DNA from: Microbacterium paludicola
GTDB lineage: Bacteria; Actinomycetota; Actinomycetes; Actinomycetales; Microbacteriaceae
Length of the DNA stretch: 64,000 bases
Direction of reading: 5' to 3'
NCBI RefSeq assembly: GCF_015235415.1
Contig: NZ_JADGLL010000016.1
Span: forward strand, 1 to 64,000
Shown here piece by piece: positions 15,560 through 23,979 of the stretch (position 1 is the stretch's first letter; each line of letters begins with the position of its first letter). Under the pieces are notes generated by a model. It ran no database searches. It was not told where the DNA came from and saw nothing but the letters and a program-made list of their open reading frames with translations. A program made the translations under genes and the position numbers.

Positions 15560-17179
15560 TCAACCCGGGTAGGGCATCACGAGCGACAGCAGCATCACCC
15601 ACACGCACACGACGCCGAGCATCGCCAGGCTCCAGCCGATCACCGCCCGCAGGATCTCGCCCTCCCGGCCGGTCAGCCCGACGGCGCCGGCGGCGATCGC
15701 GATCGACTGGGGCGACACGAGCTTCGCGACCGCGCCACCTGAGGTGTTCGCCGCGACGAGCAGCGTCGGGTCGACCCCGATCTGGTTGGCCGTGACGGTC
15801 TGCAGGCCGGCGAACAGGGTGTTGTTGTTCACGACCGATCCGGTGATGAAGACGCCGAACCAGCCGATCACCGGCGCGAGCAGCGGGAACACCGCCCCCA
15901 GCCCCGCGATCGCCGTGCCGATGCTCGTCGAGCCGCCCGAGTGGTTCGCGACGTTCGCGACGATCAGCACCAGGGTGATCAGCACGATCGGCTGCCAGAG
16001 CGCGCGCAGCGTCTCGCGCAGCTCGCGCCAGAGGTCGCCCGACCGCAGCTGCGGCGTGGTGAAGAACGTGATGATGACGGCGATCAGGATGGCCGTGCCC
16101 GTGGCGTTGACGGGCGTCCACTCCCAGACGGTCGCCACGGGCTCGTCCTTGCCGAAGGGCACGATCACGCCGGTCACCCCGGGGATCGGCACCCGCGCGA
16201 CGAGCCCCGACAGCGGACCGTCGACCGCGAAGAGCGACTTGAACCACGGCAGGCTCCACACGCACACCACCGCGGTCAGGATGTAGAACGGGCTCCACGC
16301 GACGACCACGTCGCCGAAGCTCTGCGACGCGCCGCCAGGCTCGGGGGCCCCGTCCTCGCGGTAGATCCGCCGCGGCGTCCAGGCGCGTCCGACGGCGAAC
16401 ACCACGACCATCGTGAGCAGACCCGGGACGACGTCGGCGAGGTCCGGGCCGAGGAAGATCAGCACCGCCGCCTGGCTCGCGCTGAAGGCGACGCTGACCG
16501 CGGCCGTCATCGGCAGGGTCTCGCGGATGCCGCGCCAGCCGTCGAGGATCAGCACCAGTAGGAAGGGGGTCACGAGCGCCAGCAGCTGCAGCACGATCAC
16601 CATCTGCAGCGACAGGTCGGCGAGCTCGACGCCGCCGACCTGTGCGCCGACGATCACGGGGATGCCGATGGCCCCGTATGCGCCGGCGGCGACGTTCGCG
16701 ACGAGCGACAGCATCGCCGCCTTCACCGGGCCGAAGCCCAGCTGCACAAGCAGGGCGGCGCAGATCGCGATGGGGACGCCGAAGCCGGCGGCGCCCTCGA
16801 GGAAGGCGCCGAACGCGAAGCTGATCAGCAGCACCTGCACGCGCTGGTCGGGCGAGACGCCCGCGATGCTGGCCCGGATCACATCGAACCGTCCGCTCGC
16901 GACGGTGAGCCGGTACAGCCAGACGGCCATCACGATGATGTAGGCGATCGGCCACAGCGAGGTGAGGATGCCCGACAGCGAGGCGCCGGCGATCGACCCG
17001 AGCGGCATCCCGAACGGCCACGCGGCGATCGCGATCTGCAGCACGGTCGCGATGATCCCGGCCGTGACGCCCTTCATCTTGAAGACGACGAGGCACAACA
17101 GGAAGACCAGGATCGGCACGGCGGCCGTCAGCGCGGACAGCGCGATCGCGCCGAGGGGATCGATCTGCTGATTCCACAT
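15560..17179 (-). CDS. lldP: L-lactate permease (LctP/LldP family)
   Basis: 539 aa, about 13 transmembrane helices. Family signatures include FGAFLEGAAGFGVPIAICAALL and GVFITGSVVNNNTLFAGLQ. It imports L-lactate or glycolate with protons. ATG 17179 lies 7 nt behind TACCGT (17192-17187), probably leaderless. No lactate dehydrogenase is adjacent; the IclR gene upstream on the same strand could regulate it. Confidence 0.93.
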   Translation of the reverse strand: MWNQQIDPLGAIALSALTAAVPILVFLLCLVVFKMKGVTAGIIATVLQIAIAAWPFGMPLGSIAGASLSGILTSLWPIAYIIVMAVWLYRLTVASGRFDVIRASIAGVSPDQRVQVLLISFAFGAFLEGAAGFGVPIAICAALLVQLGFGPVKAAMLSLVANVAAGAYGAIGIPVIVGAQVGGVELADLSLQMVIVLQLLALVTPFLLVLILDGWRGIRETLPMTAAVSVAFSASQAAVLIFLGPDLADVVPGLLTMVVVFAVGRAWTPRRIYREDGAPEPGGASQSFGDVVVAWSPFYILTAVVCVWSLPWFKSLFAVDGPLSGLVARVPIPGVTGVIVPFGKDEPVATVWEWTPVNATGTAILIAVIITFFTTPQLRSGDLWRELRETLRALWQPIVLITLVLIVANVANHSGGSTSIGTAIAGLGAVFPLLAPVIGWFGVFITGSVVNNNTLFAGLQTVTANQIGVDPTLLVAANTSGGAVAKLVSPQSIAIAAGAVGLTGREGEILRAVIGWSLAMLGVVCVWVMLLSLVMPYPG

Positions 17180-17241
17180 GGCCGCCACGGTAGCGGCACC
17201 GCGCGACGCGGGGATAGACCGCGGGTGTCTCGGGCGGGCGC

Positions 17242-18096
17242 CTACCGAGTGCGCCGTTCGAGGAAGCGCATCGAGTCGGGGGAGGACGAGACGAGCGCGC
17301 GGAGGTTGCCGCCCGGCAGCGCGCGCGGGTGGCTCGCCGGCAGGTACGCCCGCAGGAGGGCGTCGCCGATCCGGTGCGCCGTCTCCCGCAGCAGCTCCGC
17401 CGTGCGGTGCGCAGGCCTGCCGTCGTTGGGGATCACCGCCCCGAGCGCGCCGACGACCACGTCCTCCGACCCGCGCACCGGCACCGCCAGGCCGCGTGAG
17501 GCGGGATGGATCCAGCCGTCCGTGACCGCGTAGCCACGCGCGAGGGTGGCATCGACCGCGGCACGCAGGGCGTCGGCCGTCGCCGGGCCCGCGGTGGTCA
17601 GGGGCCGGATCCCCTGCGCTATCACGGCGTCGAGAAGGCCCGGCTCGCCGAACGCGAGGAAGACCAGCCCGCTCGAGGAGTGCTGGATGGGGATGCGGCC
17701 GCCGACGATGGATCCGTTGATCACGGCGTCCGGGGCCGAGATCCGCTCGAGGATGAGCACGTCGGTGTCGATGCGCACACTCAGCTGCACGTGCTGGCCG
17801 ATGACGTCGTGCAGCCGCCGGAGGTAGGGCTCGGCGATCTCGCGCAGGCCGAGTGCGCCGGGCGTCTTGCTGCCGATCTCCCACAGCCGGTTGCCGAGTC
17901 GGTAGGTCCGGCCGGCGGCCGGCTCGAGCAGGCCGTGGTCGACGAGCTCGGCGACGATGCGATGCACGGAGGAGACGGGGATGCCGGAGCGGCGGTGGAT
18001 CTGCGTGAGCGTCAGGAAGGGCTGATCGGCTCCGAACGCGTCGAGCACCGCCAGGACGCGCGTGAGCGCCGACGTGCCGTTCGACGCGCGGGACAT
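17242..18096 (-). CDS. IclR-family transcriptional regulator
   Basis: 284 aa. The winged HTH (residues 10-65: RVLAVLDAFG, LTQIHRRSGIPVSSVHRIVAEL) is followed by the IclR effector domain (80-250: QLSVRIDTDVLILERI, HSSSGLVFLAF, GLAVPVRG). IclR proteins often govern aromatic or organic-acid catabolism. It is divergent from the O-demethylase gene at 18188 with a shared 91-bp region and precedes lldP on its own strand, so both are candidate targets. Confidence 0.9.
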   Translation of the reverse strand: MSRASNGTSALTRVLAVLDAFGADQPFLTLTQIHRRSGIPVSSVHRIVAELVDHGLLEPAAGRTYRLGNRLWEIGSKTPGALGLREIAEPYLRRLHDVIGQHVQLSVRIDTDVLILERISAPDAVINGSIVGGRIPIQHSSSGLVFLAFGEPGLLDAVIAQGIRPLTTAGPATADALRAAVDATLARGYAVTDGWIHPASRGLAVPVRGSEDVVVGALGAVIPNDGRPAHRTAELLRETAHRIGDALLRAYLPASHPRALPGGNLRALVSSSPDSMRFLERRTR

Positions 18097-18105
18097 CCGT
18101 CCTTC

Positions 18106-18119
18106 CTTTCAACGGAAAG
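18106..18119. promoter_or_regulatory. Putative IclR operator
   Basis: CTTTC-AACG-GAAAG inverted repeat in the divergent region, 9 nt before the IclR start on one side and 68 nt before the O-demethylase on the other. Palindromes of this size are typical for IclR proteins. Confidence 0.45.
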
Positions 18120-18187
18120 CAATCTATCCGGCCGTCGCGCATCGTTTCTAGGCTTCCCGCACCCGCCCCCGATCGAAGGAGATCGAG

Positions 18188-19552
18188 ATGTCAGAGACCC
18201 TCGCCCAGGCGCTCGCCCGTGTGGGAGACCCCGTGAACCTGCTGCGCGACGTCGACTACCCGGCGTTCACCTTCCCCGTGCATCCGGAGTTCACGAACTG
18301 GCGCTCCGAGTCGCGGTCGTGGAACGAGACGGTCGCGCTGATGGATCAGTCGCACCACATGACCCAGCTGTTCCTCACGGGCGCCGACATCGCCGAGGTG
18401 CTCAGCCCCATCGCGGTGAACACGTTCGCGAACTTCCGTCCCGGCGTCGCCAAGCAGCTCATCTCGGTGAACCACGAGGGGAAGGTGATCGGCGACGGCA
18501 TCCTGTTCAACCTGAATCACGCGACCGCGCAGGGCGAGAGCGTCGTGCTGATCGGCCACCACGTGCTGATCGACTGGGTGCGCTTCCACGCCGAGCGGGC
18601 GGGAAAGGACGTGCAGCACCGCCTTGAGGGCAACTCGAACATGCGCGAGGGCGATCCGACCTTCTACCGCTACGAGCTGCAGGGGCCCCGCGCGCACGAC
18701 GTGCTCGAGAAGCTGCTCGGCGGGCCCGTGCCCGACGTGAAGTTCTTCCACATCCACGACTTCGCGTTCGCCGGCACGACCGTCCAGGGCCTGCGGCACG
18801 GCATGGCCGGCCAGCCCGGCTTCGAGTTCTTCGGCCCGTACGCCGAGGGCGAGACCGTGCGCCAGGCGCTGCTCGACGCGGGTGCCGAGTTCGACATCGT
18901 GCGGATCGGTGCCAAGGCGTACTCGGTCACGCCGCTCGAGTCCGGATGGGTGCCCACGCCGTTCCCCGCGATCTTCGGCGACGACCCGCTGTTCGCCGAG
19001 TACCGCGAGTGGCTGCCCCTGGCCCGCGCGGGATCGATCGGCGGATCGCTCTCCGGACCGGTCGAGGACTTCCTCCTGACTCCGTACGACCTGGGGCTCG
19101 GTCGCTCGGTGAAGTTCGACCACGACTTCATCGGCCGCGAGGCGCTGGAGCGGATCGCACAGGCGCCCGCGCGCCGCAAGGTCACGCTGATCTGGGACGC
19201 GGCGGACGTCGCGAAGATCGTCGAGTCGCAGCTGACTCCCGGCACGCCGGCCAAGTACCTCGAGTTCCCGAAGGCGCGCTACGGCTTCTACCAGTTCGAC
19301 GAGGTGCGGCAGGACGGCCGCCGCGTCGGCGTCTCGACGGACGCGGGGTACGTGGCGTACGACCAGCTCTACCTGTCGCTCGCGTCGGTCGATGTGGATG
19401 TGCCGGACGGCGCGCGCGTCGAGGTCGTGTGGGGCGAGGAGCCGAACTCGCGCAAGAGCAACGTCGAGCCGCACGTCCAGACGCGCATCGGGGCCACCGT
19501 CGCGCCGGCGCCGTACCACGACTACGCGCGCACGACCTATCGCGATCTGTAG
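18188..19552 (+). CDS. ligM: LigM/DesA-type tetrahydrofolate-dependent O-demethylase
   Basis: 454 aa GcvT/aminomethyltransferase-fold enzyme with N-terminal sequence DYPAFTFPVHPEFTNWRSE, close in layout and length to vanillate/3-O-methylgallate O-demethylases. It would move the aryl methyl group to tetrahydrofolate, feeding lignin-derived aromatics into ring cleavage and C1 metabolism. AAGGAGA precedes ATG 18188. The divergent IclR gene supports a catabolic role. No ring-cleavage or folate genes are nearby, so the exact substrate is open; a dimethylsulfoniopropionate demethylase (DmdA) is a less likely alternative. Confidence 0.85.
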   Translation: MSETLAQALARVGDPVNLLRDVDYPAFTFPVHPEFTNWRSESRSWNETVALMDQSHHMTQLFLTGADIAEVLSPIAVNTFANFRPGVAKQLISVNHEGKVIGDGILFNLNHATAQGESVVLIGHHVLIDWVRFHAERAGKDVQHRLEGNSNMREGDPTFYRYELQGPRAHDVLEKLLGGPVPDVKFFHIHDFAFAGTTVQGLRHGMAGQPGFEFFGPYAEGETVRQALLDAGAEFDIVRIGAKAYSVTPLESGWVPTPFPAIFGDDPLFAEYREWLPLARAGSIGGSLSGPVEDFLLTPYDLGLGRSVKFDHDFIGREALERIAQAPARRKVTLIWDAADVAKIVESQLTPGTPAKYLEFPKARYGFYQFDEVRQDGRRVGVSTDAGYVAYDQLYLSLASVDVDVPDGARVEVVWGEEPNSRKSNVEPHVQTRIGATVAPAPYHDYARTTYRDL

Positions 19553-19582
19553 GGCCCCGCGCGCCGCGTAGGCTCGTGCCTC

Positions 19583-20122
19583 ATGGCCCTCTCCGCGGTG
19601 ATCCACACGTTCGACGTGCAGCTGGCGGATGTCGACCGCGGTGTGTACGAGGACGAGACGCTGCGCGTCGCGCGGCACCCGTCGGAGACCGACGCGAACA
19701 TGATCCTGCGCGTGCTCGCGTATTGCCTCGAGTTCGAGGAGGGGATCGCGTTCACCGAGGGGATCTCGTCGACGGATGAGCCCGCCGTGCTGGTGCGCGA
19801 CCGCACCGGCCGCGTCACGGCGTGGATCGAGGTCGGGGCGCCCGCCGCCGAGCGCCTCCACTACGGCAGCAAGCTCGCCGACCGGACGGTGGTGTACACG
19901 CACCGCGAGCCGGGGAAGCTGCTGGCGTCGTGGGCCGGGAAGCGCATCCACCGCGCCGGCGACATCGTCCTGTACACGTTCGATCCCGGCTTCCTCGACG
20001 GTGCGGTCGCGGCGCTTGCACGCCGCAACACGATGACGGTCTCGGTCACCGAGCGGCAGCTCTACCTCGAGCTCAACGGCACGGCGCTGAGCTCGGCGAT
20101 CGGCGAGCACCGCATCGAGTGA
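19583..20122 (+). CDS. yaeQ: YaeQ-family protein
   Basis: 179 aa, full length for YaeQ. Conserved features include an N-terminal Asp/Glu-rich start (THFDVQLADVDRGVY variants), RHPSETDANMILRVLAYCL and IEVGAPAAERLHYGSK. The fold resembles PD-(D/E)XK nucleases; the cellular role is unsettled. TAGGCT at 19569-19574 is 8 nt before the ATG, indicating a leaderless start and a promoter separate from ligM, only 30 nt upstream. Confidence 0.93.
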   Translation: MALSAVIHTFDVQLADVDRGVYEDETLRVARHPSETDANMILRVLAYCLEFEEGIAFTEGISSTDEPAVLVRDRTGRVTAWIEVGAPAAERLHYGSKLADRTVVYTHREPGKLLASWAGKRIHRAGDIVLYTFDPGFLDGAVAALARRNTMTVSVTERQLYLELNGTALSSAIGEHRIE

Positions 20123-20143
20123 CGCCGGCGGGCGGACGCGACG

Positions 20144-20175
20144 GCGCCCGGCGTCCCTCGCGGGTCGCCGGGCGC
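20144..20175. terminator. Bidirectional hairpin between yaeQ and the acidic protein gene
   Basis: 10-bp stem GCGCCCGGCG / CGCCGGGCGC with a 12-nt loop between two convergent genes. Confidence 0.6.
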
Positions 20176-20189
20176 TCCTCGCGGGGTGC

Positions 20190-20477
20190 TCAGCCCTCGG
20201 CCTGAGACGGGTGGCCCTCGTCGGGCAGCACGCTCGCGTCGGCGGGGTCGGACGGATCCTCGCCCTCCGCCTGCGACGGGTGCTCGCTCTGCTCGCCCTG
20301 GTCGCGGGAGGGCGCGTCCGCCATGGCGAGCCCGTCCTCATCCGGTGCCTCGGCCGCGGGGCCCTCGTCGACCGTCGGGTCCTCTCCCGTGCTCAGGTCG
20401 GGATCCTCGCTGACGAGGTCGTCCTCGGGGCCGCGCTCGTCGCGCGTGGGGTCGATGTTCTCGGGTGTGCTGTTCAT
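20190..20477 (-). CDS. Acidic, disordered small protein
   Basis: 95 aa, rich in Asp, Glu, Pro and Ser with no hydrophobic core; the octapeptide HPSQAEG occurs twice near the C-terminus. I recognise no domain. GGGAGGAG lies 8 nt before the ATG. The MNSTPE start resembles that of the Pro-rich membrane protein at 12080. It resembles hydrophilic stress proteins of this family, but that is only inference. Confidence 0.7.
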   Translation of the reverse strand: MNSTPENIDPTRDERGPEDDLVSEDPDLSTGEDPTVDEGPAAEAPDEDGLAMADAPSRDQGEQSEHPSQAEGEDPSDPADASVLPDEGHPSQAEG

Positions 20478-20571
20478 TGGATGCTCCTCCCGTTCGGTGC
20501 ATCCAGCCTCGCGCAGCGCCGCATCCGGCGCGAGGGGATTGACAGGGAGCGGATGGCCTCGCGCCCCGCGC

Positions 20572-21744
20572 TCACGACAGGCGCGCGGCGCCCGCGGCGC
20601 ACAGCGCCACGACGGCGGCGGCGAGCGCCATCGCCGTGTATCCGCCGGCGGCCGTCGCGGCGAGGGGTCCCAGGGCGGGGCCGAGTGCGGCGACGACCGT
20701 GACCGGGGCGGCGAAGACGCCGTTGATCGCGCCGTAGCTGCGGGTGCCCCACCGCTCGGCGACGGCGGATCCCTGCACGAGCGTCTGCGCGCCGCGCACC
20801 GCGCCGGCGGCGACCGCGACGGCGATCAGCAGCCACGCCGGGCCCGGGATCACCGCGAGCAGCGCCAGGGCGACGGCCGACAGCCCGGCGGTCGCGGCCA
20901 GCGGCACCCACGGCGCCGCGGTGTGCGGGATCGCGACGTAGATCAGGCGCCCGATCACCTGTCCCGCGCCGAGCAGTCCGAGCGCCCAGGCCGACATGGT
21001 GTAGTCGAGCCCCTTCTCCAGGAACAGCGGGATGATCGCGAGCGTCACCATGTACAGCGACGCGGCAACGAACACGGTCGAGATGGTCAGCGCGAGGAAG
21101 CGGCGGGTGCGCACGACGGTGCCGAGCCGATGATCCGGGTCGTCGTCCGTGGCCGCCGGCAGCGGCTGCCAGGTCGGCTCCAGGGTGAACCAGTGAAGCG
21201 GGATGGTCGTGACCGCGAGCACCGCGGCGAGGAGGAGAAAGGCGGTGCGCCAGTCGGTCGCCGTCAGCAGGGCCGCCACGATCGGTGCGAACACGGTGGA
21301 GGCGAGGCCGCCTGCGAGGGTCAGCGCCGTCATCGCGCCGCGCCGCCGGGTGCGATACCGCCGGGCGAGCACGGTGAACGCGGCCTGATACAGCACTGCC
21401 GCCTGCGCCGATCCGGCGACGAGCCATCCCATACCGAACCACACGGGGTCGGGCGCCATGGCGACGATCGCGAGGCCCGCCGAACCGACCGCGCTGCCGA
21501 GCGTCATGATCGCGCGCGGGCCGTGCCTGTCGAGGCGGCGCCCCACCGGCACACCCACGAGGGCCGAGGCGATCAGGCCCGCCGAGAACAGCGTGGTGAC
21601 GAGGGCGAGCGGCCATCCGGTGTCCTCCGCCACGACGGGCGCGGCGACGATCATCGCGTAGAAGAGGATGCCCCAGCTGATGACCTGGCCGATCGAGAGC
21701 GCGGCGAGGCGCCACGGCTGCCAGGGCTCGGGGGCGGCATCCAT
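20572..21744 (-). CDS. MFS transporter
   Basis: 390 aa with twelve transmembrane helices and the MFS loop motif GRRLDRHGPRAI after helix 2. A GRLIYVAIPH loop follows helix 8. The C-terminal half matches monocarboxylate or drug-type carriers; the substrate is not evident. The start has GAAGGAA in front. It lies downstream of the arsC gene and a large hairpin, so it probably has its own promoter. Confidence 0.88.
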   Translation of the reverse strand: MDAAPEPWQPWRLAALSIGQVISWGILFYAMIVAAPVVAEDTGWPLALVTTLFSAGLIASALVGVPVGRRLDRHGPRAIMTLGSAVGSAGLAIVAMAPDPVWFGMGWLVAGSAQAAVLYQAAFTVLARRYRTRRRGAMTALTLAGGLASTVFAPIVAALLTATDWRTAFLLLAAVLAVTTIPLHWFTLEPTWQPLPAATDDDPDHRLGTVVRTRRFLALTISTVFVAASLYMVTLAIIPLFLEKGLDYTMSAWALGLLGAGQVIGRLIYVAIPHTAAPWVPLAATAGLSAVALALLAVIPGPAWLLIAVAVAAGAVRGAQTLVQGSAVAERWGTRSYGAINGVFAAPVTVVAALGPALGPLAATAAGGYTAMALAAAVVALCAAGAARLS

Positions 21745-21808
21745 CGCGGTTCCTTCGTACGGGGGGCACGTGATCGTACCGACCCGGGATGACGCGAGGG
21801 AAAGAAGG

Positions 21809-21890
21809 GGCCCCGCACGGCGAGCGGTCGTCCGTTGAAAGGGGGGAGATCAGCGGACGGCCACTCGGGAAACGGTTGCCGTGCGGGGCC
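21809..21890 (-). other. Large structured intergenic element
   Basis: A 13-bp perfect inverted repeat (GGCCCCGCACGGC 21809-21821 with 21878-21890) encloses further pairing (GAG/CTC, and about 8 bp between 21827 and 21862). It lies between the arsC terminator and the MFS start. It could be a small RNA, a 5' leader for the MFS gene or a second terminator. Confidence 0.45.
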
Positions 21891-21897
21891 GCAAAGG

Positions 21898-21923
21898 CGG
21901 GTCGGGGATCGGGCCCCGACCCG
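21898..21923 (-). terminator. Terminator of arsC
   Basis: 10-bp perfect stem CGGGTCGGGG / CCCCGACCCG, loop ATCGGG, starting 5 nt past the arsC stop on the minus strand. Confidence 0.75.
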
Positions 21924-21927
21924 GGTC

Positions 21928-22341
21928 TCAGGCGGCCTGGGGGGCGGGCGCGATCTCGGCGATCAGCGCCTCGATGCGGGAGCGGATGTCGTCGCGGATC
22001 GCGCGCACCGCCTCCGTGCCCTGGCCGGCCGGGTCGTCGAGCTGCCAGTCCTCGTACCGCTTGCCGGGGAAGATCGGGCAGGCGTCGCCGCAGCCCATCG
22101 TGATGACGACATCCGACTCGCGCACGGCGTCGACCGTGAGCACCTTCGGGGTGCGCCCGGCGATGTCGATGCCCTCCTCGGCCATGACCTCGACCGCGAC
22201 GGGGTTGATCTGGTCCTTCGGCTCCGAGCCGGCCGAGAGCACCTCGACACGGTCGCCGGCGAGGGCCTCGAGGTATCCGGCGGCCATCTGCGAGCGCCCG
22301 GCGTTGTGGACGCACACGAAGAGCACGGTGGGCTTGGTCAT
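21928..22341 (-). CDS. arsC: Arsenate reductase, low-molecular-weight phosphatase type
   Basis: 137 aa. The N-terminal phosphatase loop is CVHNAGRS (residues 10-17) and the second Cys pair is MGCGDACPIFPG, with the Asp loop DWQLDDPAG. This is the thioredoxin- or mycothiol-coupled ArsC class, reducing As(V) to As(III). ATG 22341 is 7 nt behind TATGCT, which lies inside the CATAGAC palindrome at 22351-22368; so it is leaderless and repressed by an ArsR-type factor. It resembles the C-terminal half of the ArsR-ArsC fusion at 23980. Confidence 0.93.
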   Translation of the reverse strand: MTKPTVLFVCVHNAGRSQMAAGYLEALAGDRVEVLSAGSEPKDQINPVAVEVMAEEGIDIAGRTPKVLTVDAVRESDVVITMGCGDACPIFPGKRYEDWQLDDPAGQGTEAVRAIRDDIRSRIEALIAEIAPAPQAA

Positions 22342-22350
22342 GTCTGAAAG

Positions 22351-22368
22351 CATAGACCACCGTCTATG
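22351..22368. promoter_or_regulatory. ArsR-type operator upstream of arsC
   Basis: CATAGAC-CACC-GTCTATG, a perfect 7-4-7 palindrome over the -10 box of arsC. The half-site matches the operator on the ArsR-ArsC fusion gene (24847-24864). Confidence 0.75.
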
Positions 22369-22406
22369 GGTTCTGCAATGCCGGATCCCGATCCGTGGCG
22401 GCCCCG

Positions 22407-23912
22407 TCAGCGCCCGGCGCCGAGCCCTCCGGAGAGCCGGCCGTGGAAGCGCGTGGTGGCGTCGTTCATCCCGATGATCTCGACGGTCGCGCCGTGGCGC
22501 TCGTACTTCGTCGTGATCGCGTCGAGCGCGGCGACCGACGACGCATCCCAGACGTGGGAGCGCGTCATGTCGATCACCACACGCGGCGGATCTGCGACGT
22601 ACTCGAACTGCGTCGTGAGGTCGTTCGACGAGGCGAAGAACAGCTCTCCGACCACGGTGTAGCGTGCCTCGGTTCCGTCCGCTGAGACGGTGCGCTCGAC
22701 GGTCGTGAAGTGCGCGACGCGGCGGGCGAACAGCACGGCCGCGACCACAACGCCGAGGATCACGCCGATCGCGAGGTTGTGGGTGATGACCGTCAGCGCG
22801 ACCGTGGCGACCATCACCGCGGTCTCGCTCTTGGGCATCCGCTTGAGCGTCGAGGGAAGGATGCTGTGCCAGTCGAACGTCAGGGCCGACACCATGATCA
22901 TCACGGCGACGAGCGCCGCCATCGGGATGATCGCGACGACGTCTCCCAGCACGACGACCAGGATCAGCAGGAAGACGCCGGCGAGGAACGTCGAGATGCG
23001 GGTGCGGGCGCCCGACGCCTTCACGTTGATCATCGTCTGGCCGATCATCGCGCAGCCGCCCATGCCGCCGAACAGGCCCGACAGGACGTTCGCCACTCCC
23101 TGCCCCCACGACTCGCGCGTCTTCGACGACCGGGTGTCGGTGATGTCGTCCACGAGCTTGGCGGTCATCAGCGACTCGAGCAGACCGACGGCGGCCAGCG
23201 CGAGCGCGTACGGGCCGATGATCCCGAGCGTCTCGAGCGTGAGCGGCACGTTCGGGATCAGCAGGAACGGCAGGCTCTCGGGCAGCGCGCCCTGGTCGCC
23301 CACCGTGGGCACGTCGATCGCGAACACCACAACGACCGCGGTGAGCAGGACGATCGCCACGAGGGGCGCGGGGATCACCCGGGTCAGCTTCGGGAACAGC
23401 CACAGCAGAAGCAGACCGGCCGCGACGAGCGGGTAGACCATCCAGGGGACGTCCACGAGCTGCTCGAGCTGCGACAGGAAGATCAGGATGGCGAGCGCGT
23501 TCACGAAGCCGACCATCACGCTGCGTGGAATGAACCGCATCAGCTTCGCGACGCCGAGCAGGCCGAGCGCCACCTGGATGAGACCGCCGAGGATGACGGT
23601 CGCGAGCAGGTAGTCGAGGCCGTGGTCGCGCATCACGGGTGCGATCACCAGCGCGACGGCACCGGTGGCGGCCGAGATCATCGCCGGTCGCCCGCCGAGG
23701 AACGCGATGGCGACCGCCATCACGAACGACGAGAACAGCCCGACGCGGGGGTCGACGCCCGCGATGATCGAGAACGCGATGGCCTCGGGAATGAGCGCGA
23801 GAGCCACGACGAGTCCGGCCAGCACCTCGCGCGTCAGCAGCCGCGGCGATCGCAGCGCGTCGCGCACCGAGGTCGCGTACCGGCCGTCGGTCGACGTCAG
23901 GACGGGGGGCAT
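22407..23912 (-). CDS. SulP-family anion transporter with STAS domain
   Basis: 501 aa. About 12-14 helices (residues 25-390) with the SulP features AGLVVALALIPEAIAFSIIAGVDP, SGLFGGMGGCAMIGQTMINVKASG and a C-terminal STAS domain (400-490, VVIDMTRSHVWDASSVAALDAI). SulP proteins carry sulfate, bicarbonate or related oxyanions. Here it lies between two arsenate-reductase genes, so an oxyanion linked to arsenic stress is possible. GGAGG precedes ATG 23912; it starts 67 nt after the ArsR-ArsC stop and is probably in that operon. Confidence 0.92.
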   Translation of the reverse strand: MPPVLTSTDGRYATSVRDALRSPRLLTREVLAGLVVALALIPEAIAFSIIAGVDPRVGLFSSFVMAVAIAFLGGRPAMISAATGAVALVIAPVMRDHGLDYLLATVILGGLIQVALGLLGVAKLMRFIPRSVMVGFVNALAILIFLSQLEQLVDVPWMVYPLVAAGLLLLWLFPKLTRVIPAPLVAIVLLTAVVVVFAIDVPTVGDQGALPESLPFLLIPNVPLTLETLGIIGPYALALAAVGLLESLMTAKLVDDITDTRSSKTRESWGQGVANVLSGLFGGMGGCAMIGQTMINVKASGARTRISTFLAGVFLLILVVVLGDVVAIIPMAALVAVMIMVSALTFDWHSILPSTLKRMPKSETAVMVATVALTVITHNLAIGVILGVVVAAVLFARRVAHFTTVERTVSADGTEARYTVVGELFFASSNDLTTQFEYVADPPRVVIDMTRSHVWDASSVAALDAITTKYERHGATVEIIGMNDATTRFHGRLSGGLGAGR

Positions 23913-23979
23913 GGATCCTCCAGGATGAATCTCGCAGCGGCCGACGAGCATCGACCTGCTCACGCAGAGCTGAGGCGGG

